Assembly: GCF_003397585.1 (NCBI RefSeq)
Contig: NZ_QJUV01000001.1
Span: forward strand, 1,302,001-1,366,000
Length of the DNA stretch: 64,000 nucleotides
Reading direction: 5' to 3'
DNA from: Gardnerella piotii
GTDB taxonomy: Bacteria > Actinomycetota > Actinomycetes > Actinomycetales > Bifidobacteriaceae
Part shown: positions 1-8,223 of the stretch, piece after piece
Numbering within the stretch: position 1 is the stretch's first letter
Layout of the letters: the number at the start of each line of letters is the position of its first letter
Notes under the pieces: generated by a model
The model's database searches: none
What the model was told of the DNA's origin: nothing
Seen by the model: only the letters and a program-made list of their open reading frames with translations
Program-made: the position numbers and the translations under genes

Positions 1-181
1 ATTCAAGCGGTTCGATTTGAGGCTCCTGGTTATCCCAGCCGCTAGTCATAAACTCTTTAAAGGAATCGCTGTTTGGGCGCAAAGATCGATTATTTACGCG
101 GTCTTGTGCTTTTTGCGTGCCATCCGCGTTTAGTTGCTCACCATGTATTGTTGGCGTTGATTGGTGCATATCTTCTGCCAT
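1..181 (-). CDS. N-terminal fragment of a probable Xaa-Pro aminopeptidase (M24)
   Basis: The first 60 codons of a minus-strand gene are present; the rest lies beyond the left edge. The start is ATG at 179-181, with a clear AAGGAGT ribosome-binding site at 188-194. The peptide begins MAEDMHQSTPTIHGEQ and then reads NRSLRPNSDSFKEFMTSGWD. Actinobacterial PepP-type aminopeptidases often have a similar stretch just before the creatinase-like N-domain, and that is the only basis for the name. No catalytic residue lies inside the window. The gene runs in the same direction as pepN, 123 bp downstream of it, which would put two peptidases side by side. The function is tentative; the reading frame and start are solid. 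Confidence 0.5.
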   Translation of the reverse strand, partial: MAEDMHQSTPTIHGEQLNADGTQKAQDRVNNRSLRPNSDSFKEFMTSGWDNQEPQIEPLE

Positions 182-304
182 CTTGCGACTCCTTGAATTA
201 ATCTTTAATCAACCTAATCTTTAATAAACTTAGATTCACAATCTACATTTCCCTATTTTCTTATTAGGAATGTACATTGAAAATTGCTATTTGATTGCAA
301 AAAA

Positions 305-2917
305 CTAGAGCGAAGCGTTGTAATGCTGCACTTTAAGCGTACGGCGAGAAGAATCAAGCTTGCCGAGCACCATACGACGCAAAGCAAGGTCGGCATCCTT
401 ATGCTCATCAAGCCAGCGCTGTCCGCGCTCAACCAACTCGTCTACATCCGCATAATTTGGATACAAGCCTTCAATCAAAGTTTCCGCCATATGGAATGTG
501 CGATTCTTCCAAATCCACTCAACTTCCGCAAAGTAGCGCTCAACATAAGGCTTAACCAAATCACCTTTAGCAGTGCTTGCAAATCCAGCAACAACAGCAC
601 CCATTTGCATATTAGTTAAATTGAGATTGCGCAAAGCCTGTTCAAAAGCCCAATCCTTAGCTTCTGCAGTTGAGCGAGCCGCACGAGCCTGGTATGCGTA
701 TTCGCGATTCTCGGTAGTATCACGCTTAGCGAGTTCCGCATCAATTCCAGCTTCGTCCAAAACGTTCACGCCTGCAAGAGCAATAAGAATACTCCAACGC
801 AAGTCGTTGTCGATTTCCAAACCTTCTAAGCGCACAGAACCGTCAAGCAATCCATTAGCGATTTGCACAAACTCACTATCTCCAACTTCGCCGTAGCCAA
901 GATAAGCCTTTAGCAACTGGAACTGCTCGTCCGATCCTGCTTTAGCTGCCAAAGCCAACTGCCAGAGTTCGTGAGCAACATGCTTTGCAACTTCTGCTTG
1001 ACGCTCAGGCACAACATAGTGGCTTGCAGTTACCTTTACTTGACCAAGAGCATAGCGGAAAGTAGTTGATTCGTGCTCTGTTGCCAAGGCCTTAAGGCTA
1101 AGTTCCACAAAGCGCTCTGCTGGGAATTCTGCATCGCGAGTCATATCCCACAATGCAAGCCAAATAAGCGAGCGAGTCAAAGAATCCTTAAAGCGGTAGA
1201 GATTTTCTGCAGCAAATTCAAGCGACTTTTCGTCAAAGCGTAGCTTTGTGTAAGTCAAGTCGTCGTCGTTTACAAGAATAAGCGCAGGCCTTTGCAATCC
1301 GCGCGCTTCCGCCACTTCCGTCACTTCGCCATCAACATCTAGTTCGATTCGCTTTGTGCGCACAATTTCGCCACTTGCTTCGTCCACATTGTAGAATCCA
1401 ACAGCCAAGCGGTGTGCGCGCAAAACAGGATGCTCAACTGGCGCGCTCTGACGCAAACGCAAAGAAGCAATAGTGCCGTCGCTAGCTTCTTCGACTTCCG
1501 TAGAAATCGTGTTAATTCCAGCCTTTTCAAGCCATTGCGCGCTCCAAGCCTTAAGATCGCGGCCGCTTGTAAGCTCCAACTCGTGCAACAAATCAGCCAA
1601 AGTTGCGTTGCTATAGGCGTGCTTGCTTAAGTAGTTGTGAATTCCTTCAAAGAACTTTTTACGTCCAACATACGCTACAAGTTGTTTCAAAACAGAAGCA
1701 CCCTTTGCGTAAGTAATGCCATCGAAGTTAACGGAAGTGTCGTTCAAATCGTTGATTGGAGCCACGATCGGATGCGTTGTTGGAAGCTGATCTTGATTAA
1801 GCGCCCAACTCTTTTCGCCAGAATTAAACGTGCTCCAAGCGTCGTGCCATTCGGTTGCTTCAGCCGTTGCAAGCGTAGACGTAAACTCAGCAAAAGACTC
1901 GTTGAGCCAAAGATCGTTCCACCACTTCATAGTTACGTAGTCACCGAACCACATGTGTGCAAGCTCATGCAAGACTGTTACAACGCGGCGCTCAGCGTAT
2001 GCGTCCGTAACTTTAGATTCAAACACGTACTGGTCGCGAATGGTAACCATACCAATGTTTTCCATAGCGCCAGCGTTGTATTCTGGCACGTAAATCTGAT
2101 CGTACTTTGCGTATGGGTATGGCACTCCCCAAGTCTTAGCGTAGAAAGCAAAGCCCTTCTTTGTAATGTCAAACAAGTAGTCAACATCTTTTGCAAACGC
2201 GTCTTTAAGTGCTTGACGGCAGTACATTGCCATTGGAACTACGCGGCCGTCCTCATTGTTGTAAGACGTGTGCCATTGCGCGTAAGGACCTGCGCAAATC
2301 GCAGTTAAGTAGGAGCTCATTTTTGGAGTTGACTCAAACACCCAGCGCTTCATGCCTTCTACAGCGCCATTTTCCAAAGTGCCGTCTTCCGTCTTACGGC
2401 CTTCAATCGCAGTTTCGCTTTTAACTGGCATGTTGGAAGTAACAATCCAACTTTCTGGAGCATCCACACTAAAGTCAAAAACAGCCTTCAAATCTGGCTG
2501 ATCGAACACTGCATAAACTCGGCGAGCGTCTGGAACCTCAAATTGCGTGTAAAGGTAAACGTTGCCGTCGGAAGGATCAACGCTTCTGTGCAAGCCTTCG
2601 CCCGTGTTGGAATATTGGCAATTTGCTACGACTTCTACTGTGTTTTGCTCGGCCAAATTTGCAAGCTCGATGCGACTATCTGCAAAAACCTTAGAAACGT
2701 CAAGAGAAACGCCATTAAGCACAACGGATTCAACACTGTTTGCAATCAAATCGAGGAAGCTTGTTCCACCAACTTTTGCGCCAAACTCAATTTTTGTGTG
2801 CGACTTAAAATCGCGGCCACCCTTGCCTAAATCAAGTGCAACAGTGTAGTGAATTGGCATTTGGATAGCGCTAAAACGTTCCGCAGCTTCTACGCGAGTC
2901 AGATTTGCTCCTGGCAT
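305..2917 (-). CDS. pepN: Aminopeptidase N (M1 family zinc metallopeptidase)
   Basis: A cytosolic aminopeptidase of 870 residues that removes N-terminal amino acids from peptides. The M1 hallmarks are in order: the substrate-recognition motif GAMEN at about residues 283-287, the zinc motif HELAH at 317-321, and the third zinc ligand in NESFAE (Glu340). The length fits the actinobacterial enzyme, with a beta-sheet N-domain, the catalytic domain and a helical C-terminal domain. There is no signal peptide. The start MPGANLTRVEAAERF matches the family N-terminus and follows an AAGGAAG ribosome-binding site. It lies 96 bp downstream of the RNase J gene on the same strand, but with AT-rich DNA between them, so co-transcription is uncertain. 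Confidence 0.95.
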   Translation of the reverse strand: MPGANLTRVEAAERFSAIQMPIHYTVALDLGKGGRDFKSHTKIEFGAKVGGTSFLDLIANSVESVVLNGVSLDVSKVFADSRIELANLAEQNTVEVVANCQYSNTGEGLHRSVDPSDGNVYLYTQFEVPDARRVYAVFDQPDLKAVFDFSVDAPESWIVTSNMPVKSETAIEGRKTEDGTLENGAVEGMKRWVFESTPKMSSYLTAICAGPYAQWHTSYNNEDGRVVPMAMYCRQALKDAFAKDVDYLFDITKKGFAFYAKTWGVPYPYAKYDQIYVPEYNAGAMENIGMVTIRDQYVFESKVTDAYAERRVVTVLHELAHMWFGDYVTMKWWNDLWLNESFAEFTSTLATAEATEWHDAWSTFNSGEKSWALNQDQLPTTHPIVAPINDLNDTSVNFDGITYAKGASVLKQLVAYVGRKKFFEGIHNYLSKHAYSNATLADLLHELELTSGRDLKAWSAQWLEKAGINTISTEVEEASDGTIASLRLRQSAPVEHPVLRAHRLAVGFYNVDEASGEIVRTKRIELDVDGEVTEVAEARGLQRPALILVNDDDLTYTKLRFDEKSLEFAAENLYRFKDSLTRSLIWLALWDMTRDAEFPAERFVELSLKALATEHESTTFRYALGQVKVTASHYVVPERQAEVAKHVAHELWQLALAAKAGSDEQFQLLKAYLGYGEVGDSEFVQIANGLLDGSVRLEGLEIDNDLRWSILIALAGVNVLDEAGIDAELAKRDTTENREYAYQARAARSTAEAKDWAFEQALRNLNLTNMQMGAVVAGFASTAKGDLVKPYVERYFAEVEWIWKNRTFHMAETLIEGLYPNYADVDELVERGQRWLDEHKDADLALRRMVLGKLDSSRRTLKVQHYNASL

Positions 2918-3013
2918 ATTAACTTCCTTATATCTTCCTTTATTTTTTCTTATATTTTTGACTATTTTTCTGATTCTTGATTAGTTTTGATTAATCGCAG
3001 ACTAATCACTTGA

Positions 3014-4969
3014 CTAATCCTTTTGCGCAAGATCCGCAACAACAGGCACAATCATTGGCTTTCTACGCAACGCGCGCGCAATCCAACTTCCAAGCGTTCT
3101 GCGCATAATCTGCTGAAGCTTGTGCGTGTCTTTCTCGCCGTGCATCATGGCATCTTGAAGCTGGAAAACAATCTGAGATCGAACCTTTTCAAAATCAGAT
3201 TCGTCTTCTGCAACAGCATTCAAGTAAATCTTTGGACCTGCTACAACGTCTGCGCTATCTGTATTTACAACTACAAAACTAGACACAAAGCCTTCTGTGC
3301 CAAGGATTCTGCGCTTTTCCAGTTCTTCGTCGGTAAGCTCACCAACGGAATCGCCGTCAACATACACATATCCGCATGGAACAGAGCCAACAACAGCGGC
3401 ATTTCCGTGGTACAAGTCCACAACATCGCCATCTTCTGCCAAAACAACATTCTTAGGGTCCACGCCCGTTTTAACAGCAATCAAACCGTTTGCAACAAGA
3501 TGCCTGTGTTCGCCGTGGATTGGCATAGCGCACTTTGGCTTAACAATGTTGTACAAATAGAGCAACTCGCCCTCATTGCAATGACCAGAAACGTGAATCG
3601 CAGCATTGTCTTTGTTGATTACGCGAGCGCCCATTTGCACAAGCTTGTTAATAACCTTATAAACTTCGTGCTCGTTTCCTGGAATTAGAGAGCTTGCAAG
3701 AATAACGGTATCAAACTCGTTAACTGTAATATCTTTGTGTATTCCGTCTGCAATTCGCCCAAGTGCTGCCATTGGCTCGCCTTGAGACCCTGTACACATA
3801 TAAACAAGCTTGTCGTCTTGAATATCTTTTGCTTGCTTTAGATCTACAACAGTATTTTCTGGAATATGCAAGTAGCCAAGATCGGCCGCAATCGACATAT
3901 TCCTAACCATTGATCGCCCAACAAACACCACTTTTCTGCCATACTTGTGCGCAGCATCTACCACTTGCTGAACGCGGTGAACATGGCTAGAGAAGCTTGC
4001 TACGATTATCTTGCGCGATGCGTTAGCAAACGCTTGATCCAAGGCTGGGCCAATCGAAGTTTCTGGCTTAACAAAGCCTGGAACCTCGGCGTTTGTGGAG
4101 TCTGCCATCAATAGGTCAATTCCTTGCTCGCCAAGCTTTCCAAATTCAACCAAATCGGTGATTCTATGGTCTAATGGAAGCTGATCTAGCTTAATATCTC
4201 CCGTATCTATAATCGTTCCAGCAGGAGTTTTTACGCATACAGCAAGAGCGTCTGGAATCGAGTGCGTTACGCTAATAAACTCCAAATTGTATGGGCCAAC
4301 TTTTAGCTTTGAGCGGCCTTCTACTTGAATTGTTTTTGGCTTAATCTTGTGTTCTTCGCACTTTGCTTCAACAAACGCAAGAGTGAGCTTAGAGCCGATT
4401 AGCGGAATATCTGGGCGCATTTTAAGCAAATACGGCACGCCGCCAATGTGGTCTTCGTGGCCGTGAGTTAAAACTAGCCCGTCTACTTTATCTAGTCTGT
4501 TTTGAATGTAGTGGAAGTCTGGCAAAATCAGATCCACGCCTGGCTGCTCTTCTTCTGGGAACAATACGCCACAATCTATAAGCAAAATATGGCCGTTATA
4601 TTCAATAACGTTCATATTTCGGCCAATCTCACCCAAGCCGCCAAGCGGAACGATTCGCATTGACCCCTTGCGATACTTTGGAGGCGCAACAAGCGCGCCC
4701 TCTCGCTGATCGTTTACAACTGGCGGAAGCGCATTGTAAGTGGCTTTAGAGCTTTTAGGAGACTTAAATCCTTTAGATGCCCTACTCACCTTATTCGATT
4801 CAGAGTCTTTAGTTTTTTTAGTTTTTGTATTTTTATTTGTAGTTTTATTTTCTTTTTTCACAGTTTTTATTGACTTTTTATTGTTTATATCTGGGGATTG
4901 AGGAATTTTTACAGAGTCTACAATCTCTGCAAGAATCTTATCCGTCGATTGCGTCGTTGTATCACTCAT
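3014..4969 (-). CDS. rnj: Ribonuclease J
   Basis: A metallo-beta-lactamase/beta-CASP ribonuclease that acts in mRNA turnover and rRNA maturation as a 5'-3' exonuclease and endonuclease. The zinc motif HGHEDH lies at about residues 169-174 of a 651-residue protein. It is followed by the beta-CASP region and the C-terminal domain. Residues 30-75 form a lysine/serine/threonine-rich, disordered extension ahead of the core, as is common in actinobacterial RNase J and possibly RNA-binding. I place the start at the ATG at 4967-4969 (MSDTTTQ). A TTG 60 bases upstream (5029) extends the frame but gives an atypical arginine-rich N-terminus. The RNase J assignment is secure; the exact start is less so, because neither candidate has a strong ribosome-binding site. 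Confidence 0.93.
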   Translation of the reverse strand: MSDTTTQSTDKILAEIVDSVKIPQSPDINNKKSIKTVKKENKTTNKNTKTKKTKDSESNKVSRASKGFKSPKSSKATYNALPPVVNDQREGALVAPPKYRKGSMRIVPLGGLGEIGRNMNVIEYNGHILLIDCGVLFPEEEQPGVDLILPDFHYIQNRLDKVDGLVLTHGHEDHIGGVPYLLKMRPDIPLIGSKLTLAFVEAKCEEHKIKPKTIQVEGRSKLKVGPYNLEFISVTHSIPDALAVCVKTPAGTIIDTGDIKLDQLPLDHRITDLVEFGKLGEQGIDLLMADSTNAEVPGFVKPETSIGPALDQAFANASRKIIVASFSSHVHRVQQVVDAAHKYGRKVVFVGRSMVRNMSIAADLGYLHIPENTVVDLKQAKDIQDDKLVYMCTGSQGEPMAALGRIADGIHKDITVNEFDTVILASSLIPGNEHEVYKVINKLVQMGARVINKDNAAIHVSGHCNEGELLYLYNIVKPKCAMPIHGEHRHLVANGLIAVKTGVDPKNVVLAEDGDVVDLYHGNAAVVGSVPCGYVYVDGDSVGELTDEELEKRRILGTEGFVSSFVVVNTDSADVVAGPKIYLNAVAEDESDFEKVRSQIVFQLQDAMMHGEKDTHKLQQIMRRTLGSWIARALRRKPMIVPVVADLAQKD

Positions 4970-5062
4970 CTGCTCTATTGTAGCGTTAAGCCTCAACGGA
5001 TTTACAAAACTGCGACTTCGCGCGTGCAATAAAAAATGGCAATCACAAAAATACCGTCTTAA

Positions 5063-5101
5063 AAGGCTGCCTTACAAGGCTGTCTTACAAGGCTGTCTTA
5101 A
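5063..5101. repeat. 13-bp tandem repeat, three copies, upstream of rnj
   Basis: Three head-to-tail copies of AAGGCTGTCTTAC occur; the first has one base changed (AAGGCTGCCTTAC). They lie between the small membrane protein gene and rnj, in the rnj leader. Each unit is itself nearly palindromic (AAGGC.GCCTT in copy one), so the array could fold into alternative hairpins in the transcript. Copy number is likely to vary between strains. Confidence 0.85.
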
Positions 5102-5177
5102 AATGCCAACAAAAATGCCGCGAAAAATGAAAGTCAAAAATATTAAGCTAAATCTAGTGCTCTAGCACTCTAATACT

Positions 5178-5321
5178 CTAATGCTTGCCGTATTTTTTCC
5201 AAATCTTAATTCCAATACCAACAAGAACAACCACGATTGCAAAAATCATGGAGCCAAGTATTGCAGAACCCGATTGAGTGTTAGCGAATCCAGCTGCCGA
5301 GCAAATAAGTGAACCAAACAT
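5178..5321 (-). CDS. 47-residue single-pass membrane protein of unknown function
   Basis: A short gene with ATG at 5319-5321 and stop at 5178-5180. A good ribosome-binding site (GGGAAGG) lies a few bases before the start. The peptide opens MFGSLICSAAGFANTQSG. One hydrophobic helix follows at about residues 20-40 (AILGSMIFAIVVVLVGIGI), and the tail is basic (KIWKKYGKH). The charge pattern predicts a transmembrane protein with its C-terminus inside. It is transcribed toward rnj, about 210 bp upstream of the rnj start. I do not recognise the family. The strong ribosome-binding site, the clean helix and the positively charged tail make it a believable gene rather than a chance frame. Confidence 0.7.
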   Translation of the reverse strand: MFGSLICSAAGFANTQSGSAILGSMIFAIVVVLVGIGIKIWKKYGKH

Positions 5322-5460
5322 TTCTTGCCTTCCCAGTTTGTTTGAAACCTATAACACAATTCTACAATACTTTTCTTCAAAAGATAATCGCTATATACAA
5401 TCGCAAAAATCGTAAAAACAATCACATCACAATAGACGCGACTAATCTGCGGAATCGCTT

Positions 5461-5620
5461 TTCCGCACTTTGTACCACATTTGACCTAAAACACGTACAA
5501 AAAGCGGAACCAATTAACGCACTTTGTACCAAATTTGACCTAAAACACGTACAAAAAGCGGAACCAATTAACGCACTTTGTACCAAATTCCACCCAAATC
5601 ACGTACAAAGTCGGGAAGAA
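5461..5620. repeat. 54-bp tandem array of an imperfect palindrome (three copies)
   Basis: Units begin at 5465, 5519 and 5573, exactly 54 bp apart. Copies one and two are almost identical and copy three has diverged. Each unit carries inverted arms: TTCCGCACTTTGTAC on the left and GTACAAAAAGCGGAA on the right, 13 of 15 positions pairing, around an AAATTTGACC core. The same module occurs singly elsewhere in the window (17643-17691, 50110-50150 and others). The rest of the gap between the small membrane protein and the MFS gene (5322-5460 and 5621-5683) is AT-rich DNA in which I see no gene. There are no unique spacers, so this is not a CRISPR array. Confidence 0.9.
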
Positions 5621-5683
5621 ACAAAACAACATCGGCAAACTTTGACGCCATAATGTAGACTAGAAAGACACTCAAAAATCAAT

Positions 5684-5710
5684 CATGTTAATCATGTTAA
5701 ACATGTTAAG
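5684..5710. promoter_or_regulatory. Three 9-bp direct repeats ahead of the MFS gene
   Basis: CATGTTAAT, CATGTTAAA and CATGTTAAG follow one another without gaps, ending 26 bp before the MFS start codon. The position and regular 9-bp phasing suggest repeated binding of a regulator or a variable-length leader. No known operator is recognised, and the regulatory role is inferred only from position. Confidence 0.45.
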
Positions 5711-5736
5711 CGCGTACAAATTTAAGGGAAGTGAAT

Positions 5737-7128
5737 ATGTCATCGAAATCGGCGCAGCCAAAGTCTTCGCCTATGTCAAACTACGTAAGATTGTTCTCTT
5801 TTGAAGGAACACGAGCGTTTTGCATATCTGGAGCAATAGCAAGGCTGCCTATTTCGATGATGGGCTTAGGAATTGTTCTGGCATTAAACCACATTTACAA
5901 CAATTGGACAATTGCAGGCACAATGAGCGCAGCATACGTGCTATCGCAAGCAGCTGTAACGCCATTATACGCAAAGCTTTTTGATAGATTCGGCCAGCGA
6001 AAAGTGGGCGTAATCGCCCTAAGTGCGCAAGTTGTTTGCATGCTGTCGTTTGCAACCGCCGCACTTTTCCACATACCTTTGCCAATATTATTTGCGCTTG
6101 CAATTTTAATGGGTGTTACACAATTTGCGTTCGGCGCGCTTGTTAGAACTCGCTGGGCATATACGCTTAAAAATCAAAGCGACGACACTTTGCTAAACGT
6201 TGCATACGCGCTGGAATCTGGAATTGACGAGATTGTGTTTATATTCGGACCAATTCTTGCTGCATGGCTTGCCACTAGCGTTCACCCTGTATCTCAGCTT
6301 TTTGTGCCAGTTCTAGCAAGCGGACTAGGCGGAGCATGGTTCTTATCGCTTAAAAACACGCAGCCTGCGGTTGTTAAAATCGTGCAAGTAGAAAGCGCAC
6401 CCGCAAATGATGAAGATGTGCAAGTCGCGCTGGAAAATGGCCCTTACACAGCAAGTGAGGACTCATCGAAAAATGGCAAGAAACTAATCGCAAAAAATCT
6501 TAGAGATAGGCTTTCACTAAAACAGCTGAGGAACACAAATCGCAAAAACAAGCCAAAAAACGTGCTTCTATACCGCGGAATTATACCGCTTGTTGTTATG
6601 TTCCTTGTTTTTAACATGAGTTTTAGCGCCTTTGACGTATCTGTTACAGCAGCAATGCGCGCGCAAGGATTAGACAAACTGATTGGCTTGCAACTTGCGC
6701 TGTTTGCATGCGTGTCTTTAGTTGGAGCCGTTATTTTTGGCTCGCATAAATTCCGCGGATCCAACTGGTCTCATCTAATCGTGTTTCTAAGCCTGCTTAC
6801 TATTGGCTTTATTCTTATGAACATTAACATAGATAGGCTTGTGCTTCTAAGCATTTTTGAGCTTTTAAGTGGACTATGCGTTTCGCCGATTTTTGCAACT
6901 GGAAACCTTATTGTTAAAGACACAATTCCCGAGCATTCGCTTACTGAAGGATTATCGTGGCTTCCAACAGCATCCGCGACTGGCGCCTCGCTTGGATCCA
7001 TGGTTGCGGGATTTGCGATTGACGCGTGGAGTTCGCGCGGAGGAATGATGGTTCCGTGGATTTCTACGCTTGTTGCGATTCCAATCGCGTCAATTGGGTG
7101 GATTATTGTAACGCGCAAGCGCAGTTAA
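5737..7128 (+). CDS. MFS transporter, probable efflux permease
   Basis: A polytopic membrane protein of about 463 residues with roughly twelve hydrophobic helices. They form two bundles separated by a long charged cytoplasmic loop (about residues 215-275, rich in Lys, Asn and Glu). The motif AKLFDRFGQRKVG after the second helix corresponds to the MFS signature between helices 2 and 3. The start is ATG at 5737, 7 bases after AAGGGA at 5724-5729; a GTG two codons upstream is less well placed. The substrate cannot be read from sequence. Nothing in the same orientation adjoins it, so it is probably transcribed alone from the region carrying the 9-bp repeats. The family call is firm; export of drugs or metabolites is only the commonest role for such proteins. 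Confidence 0.85.
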   Translation: MSSKSAQPKSSPMSNYVRLFSFEGTRAFCISGAIARLPISMMGLGIVLALNHIYNNWTIAGTMSAAYVLSQAAVTPLYAKLFDRFGQRKVGVIALSAQVVCMLSFATAALFHIPLPILFALAILMGVTQFAFGALVRTRWAYTLKNQSDDTLLNVAYALESGIDEIVFIFGPILAAWLATSVHPVSQLFVPVLASGLGGAWFLSLKNTQPAVVKIVQVESAPANDEDVQVALENGPYTASEDSSKNGKKLIAKNLRDRLSLKQLRNTNRKNKPKNVLLYRGIIPLVVMFLVFNMSFSAFDVSVTAAMRAQGLDKLIGLQLALFACVSLVGAVIFGSHKFRGSNWSHLIVFLSLLTIGFILMNINIDRLVLLSIFELLSGLCVSPIFATGNLIVKDTIPEHSLTEGLSWLPTASATGASLGSMVAGFAIDAWSSRGGMMVPWISTLVAIPIASIGWIIVTRKRS

Positions 7129-7143
7129 TACGCGCAAGCATTC

Positions 7144-7436
7144 TTCCGCATTTTGTACGCGCGACGACCTGCCTGAGCACTTAGAGCGTAGCGTGCGAGG
7201 GCAATTCGGAGCGCTGAGCCGCTCAAGGCAGAAGCATTGCTTCTGCGCTGCAAAGCGCTTTGACTGAGCTTGAAATTGCATAACGCATTTCAAGCTCCTT
7301 CAAAGCGTGATTTGGCTCAAATGTAAAGTCCAGTGGACTTTACATGCCAAATCAGCCGAGCGGCTACTAATAGCCGCGAGGAATAGCGCGCTTAGACCGC
7401 GCGAACGATTGGTCAAATTTGGTACAAAAAGCGGAG
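7144..7436. repeat. Mosaic palindromic element, copy 1 (between MFS and GNAT genes)
   Basis: This whole gap is a string of hairpins. In order: TTCCGCATTTTGTAC half-site (7144); the ACGACCTGCCT boundary motif (about 7164); an AGCGCTGAGC segment; GCAGAAGCATTGCTTCTGC (7228-7246); a hairpin with GCTTTGA/CAAAGC ends (7257-7306); a hairpin with GATTTGGC/GCCAAATC ends around a 17-bp AAAGTCC...GGACTTT core (7309-7353); GCGGCTACTAATAGCCGC (7360-7377); and a GGTACAAAAAGCGGA half-site (7421-7435). The same modules recur at 17417-17820 and 18756-19078 in a different order. No protein gene is seen here. Confidence 0.9.
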
Positions 7437-7440
7437 TTAA

Positions 7441-8121
7441 TCAGCGCGACCGATGCGTGCGTCTGGTGCGGTTTACAAACGGCTCGCCAGAGTATATGTA
7501 CAAGTCTTCAACAAGGTCTTTTACGCGATCCGCGTACTTTTCGTGATCTTTTTTAGCCCACGTAGCATCTCGCCTAAGCCCGTGATAATCGTAAAAACTA
7601 ACATCGCAAGCTGTATCTGTGTGCAAAAAGTAGCGGTTCACTCCGCGGCTGCGCAAATGTTGCATTGTGCGCTTCCACAATCCGCCGCCGACTCCGTGCC
7701 CGCGAGCGTCTGGAGAAACAATAAAAAGCTCCAACTCTGCTTGCGTTAAGTCGTTAACATGGCTCATCGCCTCTAACTTGCGCTCAATCTGGCCCATGCC
7801 AATCGCAGAATCCAACGCTTTTGCGTGCAAAGAATCGCCTTTGCTAGACATCTTTGCTTCTTGCTCTTCTAACATCTTCTGAACTTGCTTAAACAGCACT
7901 TTATCTCCGTACACGCGCGCAAGAAGCAGCCCCATAAATTTGCCGTTTATTGTTGCAACAGTTCCGTAAGTAGAAGGCTCCAAATAGTGCAGCACAAATC
8001 GCCTAGAAAGATTGCGCGAAGCGTCTGCTCCAACAGCATTCGCGATCCCCCATGTGCGCTCGTATTCTTCTACGATTGCGTCAATGTCGTTAATTTTAAC
8101 TGGACGAAACTCAACCGTCAT
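7441..8121 (-). CDS. GNAT family N-acetyltransferase
   Basis: A 226-residue protein with one GNAT fold. Acetyl-CoA-binding motif A is visible as VSPDARGHGVGGGLWKR at about residues 135-151; RGHGVG is the pyrophosphate-binding loop. The middle segment (about 75-125) is helical and charged. The acceptor substrate cannot be predicted. ATG at 8121 follows an AAAGAAGGA ribosome-binding site. The last codons (TRRTHRSR) and the stop directly abut the mosaic repeat element downstream, so the native C-terminus may have been altered by the repeat. The gene is monocistronic by position, with a three-copy 15-bp repeat in its leader. Confidence 0.85.
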   Translation of the reverse strand: MTVEFRPVKINDIDAIVEEYERTWGIANAVGADASRNLSRRFVLHYLEPSTYGTVATINGKFMGLLLARVYGDKVLFKQVQKMLEEQEAKMSSKGDSLHAKALDSAIGMGQIERKLEAMSHVNDLTQAELELFIVSPDARGHGVGGGLWKRTMQHLRSRGVNRYFLHTDTACDVSFYDYHGLRRDATWAKKDHEKYADRVKDLVEDLYIYSGEPFVNRTRRTHRSR

Positions 8122-8132
8122 TTTGTCCTTCT

Positions 8133-8177
8133 TTTACTTTTACTAACTTTACTTTTACTAACTTTACTTTTACTAAC
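8133..8177. repeat. 15-bp tandem repeat, three copies, in the GNAT gene leader
   Basis: Three exact copies of TTTACTTTTACTAAC lie just upstream of the GNAT start codon at 8121. A related TTTTAC run continues toward the ribosome-binding site. The unit is pyrimidine-rich on the plus strand, so the transcript of the GNAT gene would carry purine-rich AGT/AAA repeats just before the ribosome-binding site. Confidence 0.9.
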
Positions 8178-8223
8178 TTAAATCGGCTTATGCTCTACTT
8201 TTAGATTACCAAATACGTTGATT

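Noticed and set aside
5461-5620. CRISPR array
   Set aside because: The 54-bp units are contiguous and nearly identical over their whole length; there are no unique spacers, and no cas genes are in the window.
5309-5653. 114-codon open frame containing CTKFDLKHVQKAEPIN repeats
   Set aside because: The peptide repeat only reflects the 54-bp DNA array (a multiple of three); there is no plausible start region and the left part is antisense to the small membrane protein gene.
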